Source of the DNA: Pseudomonas citronellolis
Lineage (GTDB): Bacteria > Pseudomonadota > Gammaproteobacteria > Pseudomonadales > Pseudomonadaceae
NCBI RefSeq assembly: GCF_029335315.1
Contig: NZ_JARJLT010000298.1
Span: 1 to 64,000, forward strand
Reading direction: 5' to 3'
DNA length: 64,000 bases
The position numbers were made by a program, and so were the translations under genes. Below the pieces are notes generated by a model. It had not been told where the DNA came from. It did no database searches and saw nothing but the letters and a program-made list of their open reading frames with translations. Shown here one piece after another: positions 1 through 11,124 of the stretch (positions within the stretch are counted from its first letter, which is position 1; every line of letters starts with the position of its first letter).

Positions 1-13
1 GGCGCCCGCGCCC

Positions 14-1087
<1,074 letters not shown>

Positions 1088-1184
1088 TCAGGCAGCCGCA
1101 CCGAGGCCCCGGCGGCACTGGCCCGGGGCATTCTTCCCCCACGTTTTCCACAGGCTGTTCAACAGAAGCCGGGGATAATCCCGG

Positions 1185-1206
1185 CGCCCGCACGCGGGCG
1201 TTTTTT
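1185..1206 (+). terminator. Hairpin with T6 tail inside the repeat block
   Basis: CGCCCGC-AC-GCGGGCG followed directly by six T residues on the plus strand, a standard intrinsic-terminator form. No plus-strand gene precedes it, so either it ends an unrecognised small transcript or it is incidental to the repeat unit. Confidence 0.5.
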
Positions 1207-1283
1207 CCTCGACGGCCCGGCGAAAAACCGGACAATGCCGCGCAGCCCGCCAGGGGCCTGGCCCGGCGCCAGCTTTCCCAAGC

Positions 1284-1292
1284 TTATCCACA
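1284..1292 (+). promoter_or_regulatory. DnaA-box-like 9-mer TTATCCACA
   Basis: Exact match to the strong DnaA box. It opens the third copy of the repeated bipartite motif. Binding by DnaA is inference. Confidence 0.5.
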
Positions 1293-1451
1293 GATTACCC
1301 AACAGATTCCGTGGACAACCCCGGCGCCCGCGCAAACGCCCTCCATCGGGCTCAACTGGCTGTATATACAGGGCTTTGCGCGGGCTGGCGAAAAAACCGG
1401 CGATGCCTCGCGGGCCGGCCGGGGCGCTGCTCGCAGGCAGCTGCCCCAACC

Positions 1452-1460
1452 TTATCCACA
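1452..1460 (+). promoter_or_regulatory. DnaA-box-like 9-mer TTATCCACA
   Basis: Second exact match, opening the fourth copy of the motif and followed at 1464 by CTTTCCACA. Binding by DnaA is inference. Confidence 0.5.
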
Positions 1461-1491
1461 GTACTTTCCACAGTTTCGCTGGATAACCCGT

Positions 1492-2424
1492 TCAGTCGTG
1501 CTGTGCGACCAACAGGCGCGCGGCGATGAGGTCTTCCAGGGCGTAGCCGACCGACTTGAACAGGGTGATTTCCTGGTCGTCGCGGCGCAGCCCGTGGCCT
1601 TGCAGCAGATCGCCGAGCTGGGTGTGGATGGCCGATTCGGCAATGACGCCTTCGGCCAGCGGGATCAGCAGGTCGCCGGCTTCTTCCAGTGCGCCTTCGC
1701 GGGTGTCGACGACGATCCGCGCGCGGCGCACGGCTTCGCTGTCGGTCTCGCGCATGCTCGGCAGGAAGGCCCCGACCAGGTCGAGGTGAGTGCCCGGGCT
1801 CAGCCATTCGCCGCGCACCAGCGGCTCGCGCGAGGTGGTCACGCAACTGACGGTGTCGGCGGCTGCGACGCCTTCGGCGAGGTCGGCGCAGGCGCGTACC
1901 GGGTAGCCTTCGCCGGCCAGGCGCTCGACCAGCGCGGCGACCTTCGACGGGTGCCGGCCCCAGATGGCGATGTCGGTGTAGTCACGCACCGCCGTGTGGG
2001 CGCGGACCATGTGCGGCGCCAGGGTGCCGCTGCCGACGATCAGCAGGCGCTCGGCGTCGCGCCGCACCAGGTGGTCGGCGGCCAGCGCCGAGGTGCAGGC
2101 GGTGCGCCTGGCGGTCAGCTCGGAGGCTTCGAGCAGCGCCAGCGGGCGGCCGTCGACGCCATCGAACAGGCAGAACAGCGCGGCCACCGCCGGCAGCCCG
2201 CGCGCGCCGTTGCCGGGGAACACGGTGACCAGCTTGACGCCGATGTCCTTGCCCGGCCGCCACACCGGCATGCTCAGCAGCGAGGCGTCGTCGGGCAGCG
2301 CGTGGCAGCCACGCACCGGCGCTTCGCAGGCGCCGGCCAGGCCTTCGCGCAAGGCTTCGATCAGTTGTGGATAAGCCAGCCGCTCGGCGACGTCGGCGTT
2401 GGTGAGGAAGCGAACATCGTGCAT
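1492..2424 (-). CDS. Ornithine cyclodeaminase / mu-crystallin family protein
   Basis: A 310-residue member of the OCD/mu-crystallin family: NAD(P)-binding Rossmann segment LLIVGSGTLAPHM in mid-protein, with the family's paired Arg/Lys substrate region before it (GVKLVTVFPGN). Family members include ornithine cyclodeaminase, alanine dehydrogenase and cyclic ketimine reductases; the substrate here is not readable. It lies beyond the end of the bra transporter operon and near lysine/pipecolate genes, so a role in amino-acid or cyclic imine metabolism is a reasonable inference. The frame is open upstream of MHDVRFL, but that stretch translates a REP-type element, so the start at 2424 is preferred. 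Confidence 0.85.
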   Translation of the reverse strand: MHDVRFLTNADVAERLAYPQLIEALREGLAGACEAPVRGCHALPDDASLLSMPVWRPGKDIGVKLVTVFPGNGARGLPAVAALFCLFDGVDGRPLALLEASELTARRTACTSALAADHLVRRDAERLLIVGSGTLAPHMVRAHTAVRDYTDIAIWGRHPSKVAALVERLAGEGYPVRACADLAEGVAAADTVSCVTTSREPLVRGEWLSPGTHLDLVGAFLPSMRETDSEAVRRARIVVDTREGALEEAGDLLIPLAEGVIAESAIHTQLGDLLQGHGLRRDDQEITLFKSVGYALEDLIAARLLVAQHD

Positions 2425-2454
2425 GGAGACTCCCCATAAAGTCAGGTGAGCCCT

Positions 2455-2535
2455 TGTAGGAGCGAGGGGGACGCCTAGTTCTTGCTCGCGAAGCTTTTCC
2501 GGCGAGAAGGGTTCGCGAGCAAGCTCGCTCCTACG
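2455..2535. repeat. REP-type inverted repeat, variant arm
   Basis: Two arms related to GTAGGAGCGAGCTTGCTCGC face each other. The left arm is interrupted by a 14-base insert (GGGGACGCCTAGTT) between GAGCGA and CTTGCTCGCGAA. The element lies between the end of braG and the start of the OCD-family gene, where it may act as a transcript end. Confidence 0.8.
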
Positions 2536-2551
2536 AAGAGCAGATGTGCGG

Positions 2552-3264
<713 letters not shown>

Positions 3265-3268
<4 letters not shown>

Positions 3269-4133
3269 GCGAGCTCCTCTTCGTCTGCGCCCAGGTAGGC
3301 GGCGATGACCTTCTCGTTGCTGCGGATTTCCGCCGGCAGGCCGCGAGCGATCACGTCGCCATGGTCGAGCACGATGATGTGGTCGGAAATGTTCATCACC
3401 ATGCCCATGTCGTGTTCGATGAGCAGCACGGTGATCCCGTGGTGGTCGCGCAGGTAGCGCACGATGCGGCTCAGCGCCTGGGTCTCGGCCGGGTTGAGGC
3501 CGGCGGCCGGTTCGTCCAGGCAGATGATTTCCGGGCGCGTGCACATGGCCCGGGCGATCTCCAGGCGGCGCTGCTGGCCGTAGGACATCTCGCCGGCCAG
3601 GCGGTTGGCGCAGTCCACCAGGTCGACCACTTCCAGCCAGTAGAAGGCGTGGTCCAGCGCCTCGCTTTCCGCACGGCGGTAGCCGGGGGTGTTGAGGATG
3701 CCGGCGACCAGGTTGCGGTTGACGTACATGTGCTGCGCCACCAGCAGGTTCTCCACCACCGACATTTCGCGGAACAGGCGGATGTTCTGGAAGGTGCGCG
3801 CCAGGCCCGCGCGGTTCACCAGGTGGGTGCCGCCGAACATCTTGTAGTACAGGCGGTTGGCGAACTGCGCCGGGTTGACGAAGTCGCCGCCCTGGAACGG
3901 CTGGCCGAGGATCTTGATGACGTCGGTGGTGCCGCCCTGGGCGTTGAGCAGGATCTTCCCGCCGGTGGCCTTGTAGAAGCCGGTCAGGCAGTTGAACACC
4001 GTGGTCTTGCCGGCGCCGTTGGGGCCGATCAGCGCGGTGATGGAACCGCGCTCCACGTCCAGGTTGACGTCGTTGAGCGCCTTGATGCCACCGAAGTGCA
4101 TCATCAGGTGCTCGACGCTGAGGATCTTGTCGC

Positions 4134-4137
<4 letters not shown>
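3265..4137 (-). CDS. braF: Branched-chain amino acid ABC transporter ATP-binding protein (LivG/BraF)
   Basis: A 290-residue LivG-type ATPase: Walker A GPNGAGKTT, signature SYGQQRRLEIARA, Walker B ICLDEPAAGLNP, and the C-terminal GLPAEIRSNEKVIAAYLG tail typical of LivG. It pairs with BraG on the BraD/BraE permease core. The start at 4137 overlaps the braE stop by four bases; the stop overlaps the braG start. Longer than E. coli LivG by some tens of residues, with the extra length between Walker A and the signature, as usual in pseudomonads. Confidence 0.96.
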
Positions 4138-5423
<1,286 letters not shown>

Positions 5424-5425
5424 GC

Positions 5426-6340
5426 TCACACCTTCGCCACCTGGGGCCGGCCCAGGAGTCCTTGCGGTCGGAAGATGAGGATGGTCACCAGCAGGCCGAA
5501 GGCGAACACGTCCTTGTAGTCGGTGTTGACCATGCCCGAGAACTGCGCCTCGGCGACGCCGAGGATGAGCCCGCCGAGCATGGCCCCGGGCAGCGAGCCG
5601 ATGCCGCCGAGCACCGCGGCGGTGAACGCCTTGATGCCGATGACGAAGCCGGCGTAGAAGTCGAAGGTGCCGTAGTTCATGGTGATCAGCACGCCGGCCA
5701 GGGCGGCCATGGCGGCGCCGATGACGAACACGTAGGAGATCACCCGGTCGGTGTTGATGCCCAGGATCGAGGCCATCTTGCGGTCCTGCTGGGTGGCGCG
5801 GCACATGCGCCCGAGCTTGGTGTAGCGGATCACGTAGGTGAGCACGGCCATGCCGGCGAACGAGGCGATGAGGATGAACAGCTTGGTGTAGGTCAGCTGC
5901 ACCCAGCCTTCGCCGATGTGGAACTTGAAGGCGCCTTCGAGCAGCGTCGGTACGCCCTGCTGGCGCGGCCCCTGGGACAGCTGCACGTAGTTCTGCAGGA
6001 TCAGCGACATGCCGATGGCGCTGATCAGCGGCGCCAGGCGCGTGGAGTTGCGCAGCGGCTTGTAGGCGATGCGCTCGATCGCCCAGCCGTACACGCCGGT
6101 GACGAAGATGGTGAAGATCAGCGTGCCGAGGATCAGCAGCGGGAAGGAGTGCAGGCCGAAGAAGGCCAGCAGCGCCAGGCCGATGGCCGAGAGGTAGGCC
6201 GAGACCATGTAAACCTCGCCGTGGGCGAAGTTGATCATGCCAATGATGCCGTAGACCATGGTGTAGCCGATGGCGATCAGGCCGTAGACCGACCCGAGGG
6301 TCAGCCCGTTGATCATTTGCTGGAGAAAGATGCCATCCAC
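5426..6340 (-). CDS. braD: Branched-chain amino acid ABC transporter permease (LivH/BraD)
   Basis: A 304-residue LivH-type permease with the family N-terminus DGIFLQQMINGLTLGSVYGL and about eight membrane segments. The GTG at 6340 is chosen because it puts the start exactly at the conserved (M)DGIFLQQ; an in-frame TTG six codons earlier at 6358 would add CEYPIV, which the family lacks. It lies about 140 bases downstream of braC, separated by a stable hairpin, and is followed by braE after two bases. Confidence 0.94.
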   Translation of the reverse strand: MDGIFLQQMINGLTLGSVYGLIAIGYTMVYGIIGMINFAHGEVYMVSAYLSAIGLALLAFFGLHSFPLLILGTLIFTIFVTGVYGWAIERIAYKPLRNSTRLAPLISAIGMSLILQNYVQLSQGPRQQGVPTLLEGAFKFHIGEGWVQLTYTKLFILIASFAGMAVLTYVIRYTKLGRMCRATQQDRKMASILGINTDRVISYVFVIGAAMAALAGVLITMNYGTFDFYAGFVIGIKAFTAAVLGGIGSLPGAMLGGLILGVAEAQFSGMVNTDYKDVFAFGLLVTILIFRPQGLLGRPQVAKV

Positions 6341-6435
6341 GATTGGGTACTCACACAAGCGGGGCAGGGAAAGGCTGACGCAACGCGACCGGTGCGGCTC
6401 GTGACCGCCGGCGGGCGAGGTCGACCCGGAGGGAT

Positions 6436-6462
6436 GCCGACGCCGCTCGTGGCGGCGCCGGC
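6436..6462 (-). other. Intercistronic hairpin between braC and braD
   Basis: A GC-rich stem (GCCG-A-CGCCGC, loop TCGTG, GCGGCG-C-CGGC) in the gap after the braC stop, with no T tail on either strand. Such stems commonly stabilise the 3' end of the solute-binding-protein message so that it is made in excess over the permease; that role here is inference. Confidence 0.5.
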
Positions 6463-6483
6463 AGGCGGCGGATCAGGCCGGGA

Positions 6484-7620
6484 TCACTTCTTGAAAGCGT
6501 CCAGCTGGTGGTACTTGCCCTTGTCGTCCCACTCGTAGACGACGTAGTCGGAGACTTTCAGGTCGCCCTTCTGGTCCCATTCCTTCTTGCCCATCACGGT
6601 CGGCACCGGGTGCGACTTCAGCCACTTGGAGGCGGCCGCCGGGTCGGTCTTGCCGGCGCCGTTGAAGCCGGCCGCCAGGGCCTGCACCGAAGCGTAGGCG
6701 TAGAGGGTGTAGCCTTCGGGCTCGAAGCCGTTGGCGCGGAACTTCTCGACCACGGCCTTGCCATCGGGGATCAGGCGCGGGTCGGCGCCGAAGGTCATCA
6801 GCACGCCCTTGACGTACTGCGGGCCGCCGGCGGTGGTGACCAGTTCGTCGGTGACGATGCCGTCGTCGGACATGAACTTGGCGGTCAGGCCCTGCTCGCG
6901 CATCTGCCGTACCAGCGGGCCGGCCTCGGGGTGCAGGCCGCCGAAGTAGACGACCTCGGCGCCGGAAGCGCGGATCTTGGTGACCAGGGCGTTGAAGTCC
7001 TTCTCGCCACGGGTCAGGCCTTCGTACAGGACTTCCTTCACGCCGCGCTTGTTCAGCTGCGCACGGGTGGCGTCGGCCAGGCCCTGGCCGTAGGTGTCCT
7101 TGTCGTGGATGACCGCGACCTTCTTGGCCTTGAGCACGTCGACGATGTAGTCGCCGGCGACCACGCCCTGCTGGTCGTCGCGGCCGCACATGCGGAACAT
7201 GCCGGAGAGGCCGCGCTCGGTGACCTGCGGGTTGGTCGAGCCGGGGGTGATGGCGATGATGCCGGCCTCGTCGTAGACCTCGGAGGCGGGGATGGTCGAG
7301 GAGGAGCAGAAGTGGCCGACCACCGCCACCGCCTTGTCTTCGTCGACCAGGCGGTTGGCCACGGCCACGGCCTGTTTCGGCTCGCAGGCGTCGTCCGCCT
7401 TCACCAGCTTGATCTTCTCGCCGTTAACGCCGCCGGCGGCGTTGATGTCCTCGGCGGCCTGGGATGCTCCGCGCCAGTATTGCTCGCCGAAAGAGGCGTT
7501 GGCCCCGGTGTGCGGGCCGGCGACACCGATCACGACGTCGGCCTGGGCGAGAGAAGTCATGCCCATCGCGGTGGTCACCGCCAGGGCCAGAAAGCCTTTT
7601 CTGAAAATCTTCTGCGACAT
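6484..7620 (-). CDS. braC: Branched-chain amino acid periplasmic binding protein (LivJ/BraC)
   Basis: A 378-residue type I periplasmic binding protein. A Sec signal peptide of about 27 residues ends in SLAQA-DVV, followed by the family start VVIGVAGPHTGANASFGEQ. Two cysteines (DDACEP and GHFCSSST) form the conserved disulfide of LivJ/BraC proteins, and the SSST / ITPGSTNP segments line the ligand site. It delivers Leu, Ile, Val and often Ala/Thr to BraDEFG. The start follows a CAGGAG ribosome binding site. Transcription very likely starts from the sigma-54 promoter at 7686-7701. Confidence 0.96.
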   Translation of the reverse strand: MSQKIFRKGFLALAVTTAMGMTSLAQADVVIGVAGPHTGANASFGEQYWRGASQAAEDINAAGGVNGEKIKLVKADDACEPKQAVAVANRLVDEDKAVAVVGHFCSSSTIPASEVYDEAGIIAITPGSTNPQVTERGLSGMFRMCGRDDQQGVVAGDYIVDVLKAKKVAVIHDKDTYGQGLADATRAQLNKRGVKEVLYEGLTRGEKDFNALVTKIRASGAEVVYFGGLHPEAGPLVRQMREQGLTAKFMSDDGIVTDELVTTAGGPQYVKGVLMTFGADPRLIPDGKAVVEKFRANGFEPEGYTLYAYASVQALAAGFNGAGKTDPAAASKWLKSHPVPTVMGKKEWDQKGDLKVSDYVVYEWDDKGKYHQLDAFKK

Positions 7621-7685
7621 GGAGTTTTGCTCCTGAGGTTTTTTGTGATGACGCGCGAAACACCAGATGTTGGCAATTTCCCAAC

Positions 7686-7701
7686 AGCAAGCTACGTGCC
7701 A
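7686..7701 (-). promoter_or_regulatory. Sigma-54 (RpoN) -24/-12 promoter of braC
   Basis: Read on the minus strand: TGGCACGTAGCTTGCT, a full match to the TGGCACG-N4-TTGCW consensus with GG-N10-GC spacing. The predicted start is near 7675, giving a leader of about 55 bases before the braC ATG. RpoN promoters need an enhancer-binding activator; the phased repeats upstream supply a candidate site. Directly readable as a motif; activity is inference. Confidence 0.88.
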
Positions 7702-7772
7702 TTCGTTTTTGTTATTTGCAAAGTCAGACAGCAGAACCAGACAGGGCTGGCAGAAAACGGCTCTTGGCGCGT

Positions 7773-7867
7773 GCAACCCCGGATTAGAAAAGGTGCAACC
7801 CGACTATTCGCAGGGCGCAACCCACCTTCCCGAGGGCTGCAACAACCAGCAGCCACGGGCGCAACCC
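7773..7867 (-). promoter_or_regulatory. Five-copy 22-bp-phased GCAACCC array upstream of the braC sigma-54 promoter
   Basis: GCAACCC (GGGTTGC toward braC) starts at 7773, 7795, 7817 and 7861, with a diverged copy GCAACAA at 7839. All five starts are exactly 22 bp apart. The array lies about 70-170 bp upstream of the -24 element, the usual place for a bacterial enhancer-binding protein. The rest of each 22-bp unit is poorly conserved, apart from a tendency to end in GG(G)Y. Confidence 0.8.
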
Positions 7868-8011
7868 GAGAGGTAACCATCACTGTCACCTAACTGCACA
7901 TTCCCGGTGCGCGCCCATCGAGGTAACGCACCAAAAAGGCTAGACCAAAGTGCAGAAGGGGCCAGGAGAGGGCGGGACGCAGCCGGGCGACTCCGTCCGC
8001 CGGACTCACCG

Positions 8012-9295
8012 CTAGATCACTACCCGCAGGCACTGGCCGGCGTGGTAGAGCGAAAAGCCCGCCTCGTACAGGCAACTGCGCAGGCCCACCGCTGAGATCT
8101 CCTCCAGCGGCCGCAGGGGCATGGGCAGCGCGCTGGCGTCGCCACGCAGGAGGAAGTCGGCGAAGGCCTTGCCGACCACCGTGCCGGTGGTGACCCCGCG
8201 GCCGTTGTAGCCGCTCATGGCGAGCAGCCCAGGCGCCGGCTCGAACAGGCGCATCAGGTGGTCGGGGGTGAAGTCGATGCAGCCGGTCCAGGTGAACTCC
8301 CACTCCACCTTGCCCAGGCGCGGGAAGTAGTGCTGCTGCACGCGGTCTGCCCAGCTGCGGATGAACCACTCCGGCTTGCCGGTGCCCTTGCCCAGGCTGC
8401 CGAGCAGCAGGCGGCCGTCGGCGTCACGGCGGATACTGCTGAGCACCTGGCGGGTGTCCCAGGAACCCTGGCCGCCGGGCAGGATGCGCGCGGCCTCGGC
8501 GCCTTCCAGCGGTCGCGAGGCGACCTGGTAGTAGTAGCCGGGGAAGAAGGTGCGGCGCAGTTCGGTCCACTCGCCTTCGGTGTAGGCGCTGGAGGCGATC
8601 ACCACCTTCGGCGCCAGCACGCTGCCGGCCGCCGTGGTGACCCGCCAGGCGTCGCCTTCGCGGCGCAGCGAGGTCACCGCCGAATGGTGGAACAGCTCGC
8701 CGCCCAGGCCGACCACGGCACGGGCCAGGCCGCTGACGTAGGCCATGGGGTTGAGCGTGCCGGCGCGGCGGTCGAGCAGCGCGCCGGCGATCTTGTCGGT
8801 GCCGCAGGCCTCGGCGCAGGCCGCGCCGGTCAGCAGCTCCACCGGCGCGCCACGCCGCTGCCACTGTTCGCAGCGGCTGCGCAGGTCATCCAGGCCGCGC
8901 AGGTTGTGCGCCATGTGCAGGGTGCCTTCGCGGCGCGCCTGGCAATCGATGGCGTACTTGTCGATCAGCGAGAAGACCAGCGACGGTGCGCCGCCGAGCA
9001 TGCGATTGAGGCGCCCGCCCACGTCGCTGCCCATGCCCGCCTCGATGTCGTCCGGCGCGATCCACAGCCCGGCGTTGACCAGCCCGACGTTGCGCCCGGC
9101 GCCGCCGTGGCCGGCGCGGTGGGCCTCCAGCACGCAGACGCGCTGGCCCTCCTCCAGCAGGTGCAGGGCCGCCGAGAGCCCGGTGAAGCCGGCGCCGATG
9201 ACGCACACATCGGCCTTGCGTTCCCCCTGCAACGACGGCGCGTTCGGCCGCTCGGGGGTCAGGTATTCCCACAGACACTCTTGGCGAAGCGACAT
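8012..9295 (-). CDS. amaA: FAD-dependent L-pipecolate oxidase (AmaA-like)
   Basis: A 427-residue DAO-family flavoenzyme. Near the N-terminus is the FAD dinucleotide-binding motif VCVIGAGFTGLSAALHLLE followed by LEAHRAGHGGAGRN; near the C-terminus is the second FAD contact GYNGRGVTTGTVVGKA. The pairing with an AmaB-type aldehyde dehydrogenase and a divergent LysR gene matches the P. putida ama locus, where AmaA oxidises L-pipecolate to piperideine-6-carboxylate in D-lysine catabolism. By sequence alone it could also be a gamma-glutamylputrescine oxidase relative; the context favours pipecolate. Start MSLRQECLW matches the family. Confidence 0.85.
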   Translation of the reverse strand: MSLRQECLWEYLTPERPNAPSLQGERKADVCVIGAGFTGLSAALHLLEEGQRVCVLEAHRAGHGGAGRNVGLVNAGLWIAPDDIEAGMGSDVGGRLNRMLGGAPSLVFSLIDKYAIDCQARREGTLHMAHNLRGLDDLRSRCEQWQRRGAPVELLTGAACAEACGTDKIAGALLDRRAGTLNPMAYVSGLARAVVGLGGELFHHSAVTSLRREGDAWRVTTAAGSVLAPKVVIASSAYTEGEWTELRRTFFPGYYYQVASRPLEGAEAARILPGGQGSWDTRQVLSSIRRDADGRLLLGSLGKGTGKPEWFIRSWADRVQQHYFPRLGKVEWEFTWTGCIDFTPDHLMRLFEPAPGLLAMSGYNGRGVTTGTVVGKAFADFLLRGDASALPMPLRPLEEISAVGLRSCLYEAGFSLYHAGQCLRVVI

Positions 9296-9362
9296 CCAGC
9301 GATCCTTCTACGCGAACCTTGTGAATGACTCTGTACGGCGGTTGGCGGCCCGGCGTGCCCCC

Positions 9363-9446
9363 TGTAGGAGCGAGCTTGCTCGCGAACCGACTCCGCTGCG
9401 GGGCCCGTTCGCGAGCAAGGACTAGGCGTCCCCCTCGATCCTACGA
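9363..9446. repeat. REP-type inverted repeat, variant arm
   Basis: GAGCGAGCTTGCTCGCGAAC forms a canonical left arm and an inverted right arm carries GGACTAGGCGTCCCC. That insert is the reverse complement of the one in the element at 2455-2535, apart from one base. The element fills the amaB-amaA gap (9296-9475), so the two genes may not be simply co-transcribed. Confidence 0.8.
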
Positions 9447-9475
9447 AAAGCGGGGTCACCTCCGGGCTGCAGGCC

Positions 9476-10966
9476 TCAATCGAACACTATGCCCTGGGCC
9501 AGCGGCAACTCCCGCGACCAGTTCACGGTGTTGGTCTGCCGGCGCATGTAGGCCTTCCAGGCGTCGGAGCCGGACTCACGGCCACCGCCGGTTTCCTTCT
9601 CGCCGCCGAAGGCGCCGCCGATCTCGGCGCCGCTGGGGCCGATGTTGACGTTGGCGATGCCGCAGTCGCTGCCGATCGCCGACATGAAGCCCTCGGCCTC
9701 GCGCACGTCGGTGGTGAACACGCAGGACGACAGGCCCTGGGGCACGGCGTTGTTCAGCGCCACGGCCTCGTCGAAGTCCTGGTAGGGGATCACGTAGAGG
9801 ATCGGCGCGAAGGTCTCGTGGCGCACCACGTCGCTCTGCTCGGGCATTTCCACGATGGCCGGCGACACGTAGTAGGCATCGGGGAACTCGGCCTGCAGCT
9901 GGCGTTCGCCGCCGAACACCACGCCGCCTTCGCCGCGCGCCTGTTCCAGGGCGCCCTGCATGGCCAGGAAGCTGCGCTCGTCGATCAGCGGGCCGACCAG
10001 GTTGCCCTGTAGCGGGTGGCCGATGCGCACCTTCGAATAGGCCGCCTTGAGCCGCGCGACGATCTCGTCCTTCACCGACTCGTGGGCGATCAGCCGGCGC
10101 AGCGTGGTGCAGCGCTGGCCGGCGGTGCCGACGGCGCTGAAGAGGATGGCGCGCACGGCCATGTCGAGGTCGGCGCTGGGGGCCAGGATCATGGCGTTAT
10201 TGCCGCCCAGTTCGAGGATGCTGCGGGCGAAGCGCGCCGCGACGCGCGGGCCCACTTCACGGCCCATGCGGGTGCTGCCGGTGGCGCTGACCAGGGCCAC
10301 GCGCGGGTCGTCCACCAGGGCTTCGCCGGCGACGCGGTCGCCGATCAGCACCTGGCTGAGGTGCGCCGGGGCGTCGCCGAAGCGTGCCAGGGCCTTGTCG
10401 AACAGGGCCTGGCAGGCCAGCGCGGTGAGCGGGGTCTTCTCCGACGGTTTCCACACCACCGGGTTGCCGCAGACCAGCGCCAGCGCGGTGTTCCACGACC
10501 ACACGGCGACCGGGAAGTTGAACGCGCTGATCACCCCGACCACGCCCAACGGCTGCCAGGTCTCGCGCATGTGGTGGCCCGGACGCTCGGAGGCGATGGT
10601 CAGGCCGTAGAGCTGGCGCGACAGGCCGACGGCGAAGTCGCAGATGTCGATCATTTCCTGCACTTCGCCCTGGCCTTCCTGGGTGATCTTGCCGGCTTCC
10701 CAGGACACCAGCTCGCCGAGCGCGGCCTTGTGCGCGCGCAGTTCTTCGCCGAACAGACGCACCAGCTCGCCGCGACGCGGCGCCGGCACCGCGCGCCAGG
10801 CGACGAAGGCCTGGGCCGCGCGGCCGATCTTCTGTTCCACCTCGGCGGCGCTTTCCAGGCGCACCGCGCCCAGACGACTGCCGTCGATGGGGCTGTGGAT
10901 GACATGGTCGCCGTTGGAGTAGAGGGAGGAATCGACTCCCAGTTTCTCGAGCAGTGCGGAAATCAT
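9476..10966 (-). CDS. amaB: Piperideine-6-carboxylate / aminoadipate-semialdehyde dehydrogenase (AmaB-like)
   Basis: A 496-residue aldehyde dehydrogenase (ALDH7 type). Visible are the NAD-binding NFPVAVWSWNTALALVCGNPVVWKPSEKTP region, the general-base Glu in ILELGGNN and the catalytic Cys in GTAGQRCTT near residue 286. ALDH7 enzymes oxidise alpha-aminoadipate semialdehyde (open form of piperideine-6-carboxylate) to 2-aminoadipate, the step after AmaA. The divergent LysR gene is the likely regulator. The gene lies 180 bases upstream of amaA with a REP element between. Confidence 0.9.
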   Translation of the reverse strand: MISALLEKLGVDSSLYSNGDHVIHSPIDGSRLGAVRLESAAEVEQKIGRAAQAFVAWRAVPAPRRGELVRLFGEELRAHKAALGELVSWEAGKITQEGQGEVQEMIDICDFAVGLSRQLYGLTIASERPGHHMRETWQPLGVVGVISAFNFPVAVWSWNTALALVCGNPVVWKPSEKTPLTALACQALFDKALARFGDAPAHLSQVLIGDRVAGEALVDDPRVALVSATGSTRMGREVGPRVAARFARSILELGGNNAMILAPSADLDMAVRAILFSAVGTAGQRCTTLRRLIAHESVKDEIVARLKAAYSKVRIGHPLQGNLVGPLIDERSFLAMQGALEQARGEGGVVFGGERQLQAEFPDAYYVSPAIVEMPEQSDVVRHETFAPILYVIPYQDFDEAVALNNAVPQGLSSCVFTTDVREAEGFMSAIGSDCGIANVNIGPSGAEIGGAFGGEKETGGGRESGSDAWKAYMRRQTNTVNWSRELPLAQGIVFD

Positions 10967-11124
10967 CGCGTCTCCTGAGCCGGTCGGTTAAGCCATTGGA
11001 ATGCAAGCAGTAATAACCGGCTTGCCAACAGCCAACAAACAACGTTTCCTCTGCACATCATTCCGTAAATTCATGCCAGGGGCGGCTGTGCGTCCCTGGG
11101 GCATTCACAGAGCCGATCACGCCC
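10967..11124. promoter_or_regulatory. Divergent amaB / LysR promoter region
   Basis: 158 bases between divergently read genes. An inverted repeat CGGTTA (10985-10990) / TAACCG (11014-11019) is visible and could be part of a LysR-type operator; no convincing sigma-70 boxes were picked out. Confidence 0.4.

Larger units (their letters stand above)
7621..8011. other. braC regulatory region / amaA downstream gap
   Basis: No gene is seen in these 391 bases. They hold the braC leader, the sigma-54 promoter, an AT-rich spacer near 7701-7725 suited to DNA bending, and the 22-bp array. Bases 7883-8011 lie after the amaA stop and show no clear intrinsic terminator. Confidence 0.75.

Noticed and set aside
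1360-1371. CTGTATATACAG palindrome, which looks like a LexA box
   Set aside because: The half-sites are only six bases apart between CTG and CAG; LexA needs ten. It is also far from any SOS-type gene.
6341-6358. TTG start for braD
   Set aside because: It would add six residues absent from the family; the GTG at 6340 fits the conserved N-terminus.
7773-7867. Possible CRISPR array
   Set aside because: The repeat core is seven bases with a 22-bp period, far too short for a CRISPR, and no cas genes are near.
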